From: an uncultured Lachnospiraceae bacterium
GTDB lineage: Bacteria > Bacillota > Clostridia > Lachnospirales > Lachnospiraceae
DNA length: 64,000 bases
Reading direction: 5' to 3'
Assembly: GCA_947626945.1 (NCBI GenBank)
Contig: CANQUC010000005.1
Span: 1 to 64,000 of the forward strand
In this document: in pieces, positions 63,696 through 64,000 of the stretch
How the letters are laid out: the number at the start of each line of letters is the position of its first letter
Position numbering within the stretch: the stretch's first letter is position 1
Position numbers and translations under genes: made by a program
Notes under the pieces: generated by a model
What the model was told of the DNA's origin: nothing
Database searches by the model: none
Seen by the model: only the letters and a program-made list of their open reading frames with translations

Positions 63696-64000
63696 ATGGT
63701 AGCAATTTCCCCGGTGACGATTGTCTGTATTCTGATCAGCACGCTGATCTCCATACTGTTTCCCATTGCGTATCTGCTTGTGGGAAAAATAAAAATGAAA
63801 GGTTCCCTGCTTTCGGCGCTCTTTAGCCTGCCTGTATTCCTGCTGGTCTTTCTGCTGCAGGCGCTGATCTGGAGCGCGCTGAACCTGGACGACGTACTGG
63901 TGAAGCTTTTGGGAACGGAAAATTCTGACGGAGTGATTGCGGCCATCCGCTGCGTGTATATGGGTCTGCTGGAGACGGCAGGCATCTGGCTGTATTTCCT
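63696..64000 (+). CDS. Multi-pass membrane protein, N-terminal part (possibly YhfC-like)
   Basis: The frame from ATG 63696 is open to the window edge and gives 101 complete residues. There are hydrophobic spans near 5-28 (TIVCILISTLISILFPIAYL), 36-60 and 85-101. The Glu in VYMGLLETAG within the third span recalls the YhfC group of intramembrane protease-like proteins, but this is a weak hint from a fragment. A - strand frame over the same bases lacks family character and is taken as a shadow. Confidence 0.6.
   Translation, partial: MVAISPVTIVCILISTLISILFPIAYLLVGKIKMKGSLLSALFSLPVFLLVFLLQALIWSALNLDDVLVKLLGTENSDGVIAAIRCVYMGLLETAGIWLYF

Overview
The window looks like chromosome of a Gram-positive anaerobe of the Clostridia, most likely a gut Lachnospiraceae relative. 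The reasons are the gene order uvrB-uvrA, rho-rpmE-(DUF1385)-prmC-prfA, a T-box leader on thrS, VanZ-like proteins, rubrerythrin, AGGAGG-type ribosome sites, fairly GC-rich core genes and a rich set of cytosolic glycosidases. Nearly all genes lie on the + strand.

Layout. 1-1161: end of an unidentified gene and an aminoglycoside-phosphotransferase-like kinase. 1380-5274: a decayed, mostly AT-rich accessory strip. It holds an AraC-type regulator with two in-frame stops, a tyrosine-recombinase remnant, a LexA-like box with a 22-codon uvrB-like relic, a broken RhuM gene and an intact Abi/DRT-type reverse transcriptase that is a likely phage-defence gene. It ends 23 bases before the intact uvrB. 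5298-15624: housekeeping genes uvrB, uvrA, rho (with eight 15-residue repeats), rpmE, a DUF1385 gene, prmC and prfA.

15731-30843 is the most novel part. One promoter appears to drive seven tightly packed genes: an MBL-fold hydrolase with an extra N-terminal domain, a 1363-residue DUF6603-type protein, three proteins of unknown function that overlap by 4-10 bases (419, 268 and 1123 residues), an Ig-like beta-rich protein and a radical SAM/SPASM enzyme. A second promoter follows, driving a PD-(D/E)xK-like protein and two tandem small coiled-coil paralogues. I know of no function for this assemblage and treat it as a candidate undescribed system.

30867-46248: glmS, T-box-controlled thrS, a DUF1540 protein, a methyltransferase, hslO, nadE, a small opposite-strand membrane protein, a diacylglycerol-kinase-family enzyme, class II aldolase, a polysaccharide deacetylase, a sugar nucleotidyltransferase, VanZ, a TVP38-type membrane protein and two glycosyltransferases resembling glycolipid synthases.

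46279-62524: a two-component system followed closely by a glycan-use cluster: GH2, CE15-like esterase, GH95, VanZ, GT2, GH29, GH42 and GH31. Fucosidases, beta-galactosidases and an alpha-xylosidase-like GH31, all without signal peptides, fit stepwise stripping of fucosyl-galactosyl-xylosyl side chains such as those of xyloglucan inside the cell. 62594-64000: rubrerythrin, a cold-shock protein on the - strand and the start of a multi-pass membrane protein, the last two fired from overlapping divergent promoters.
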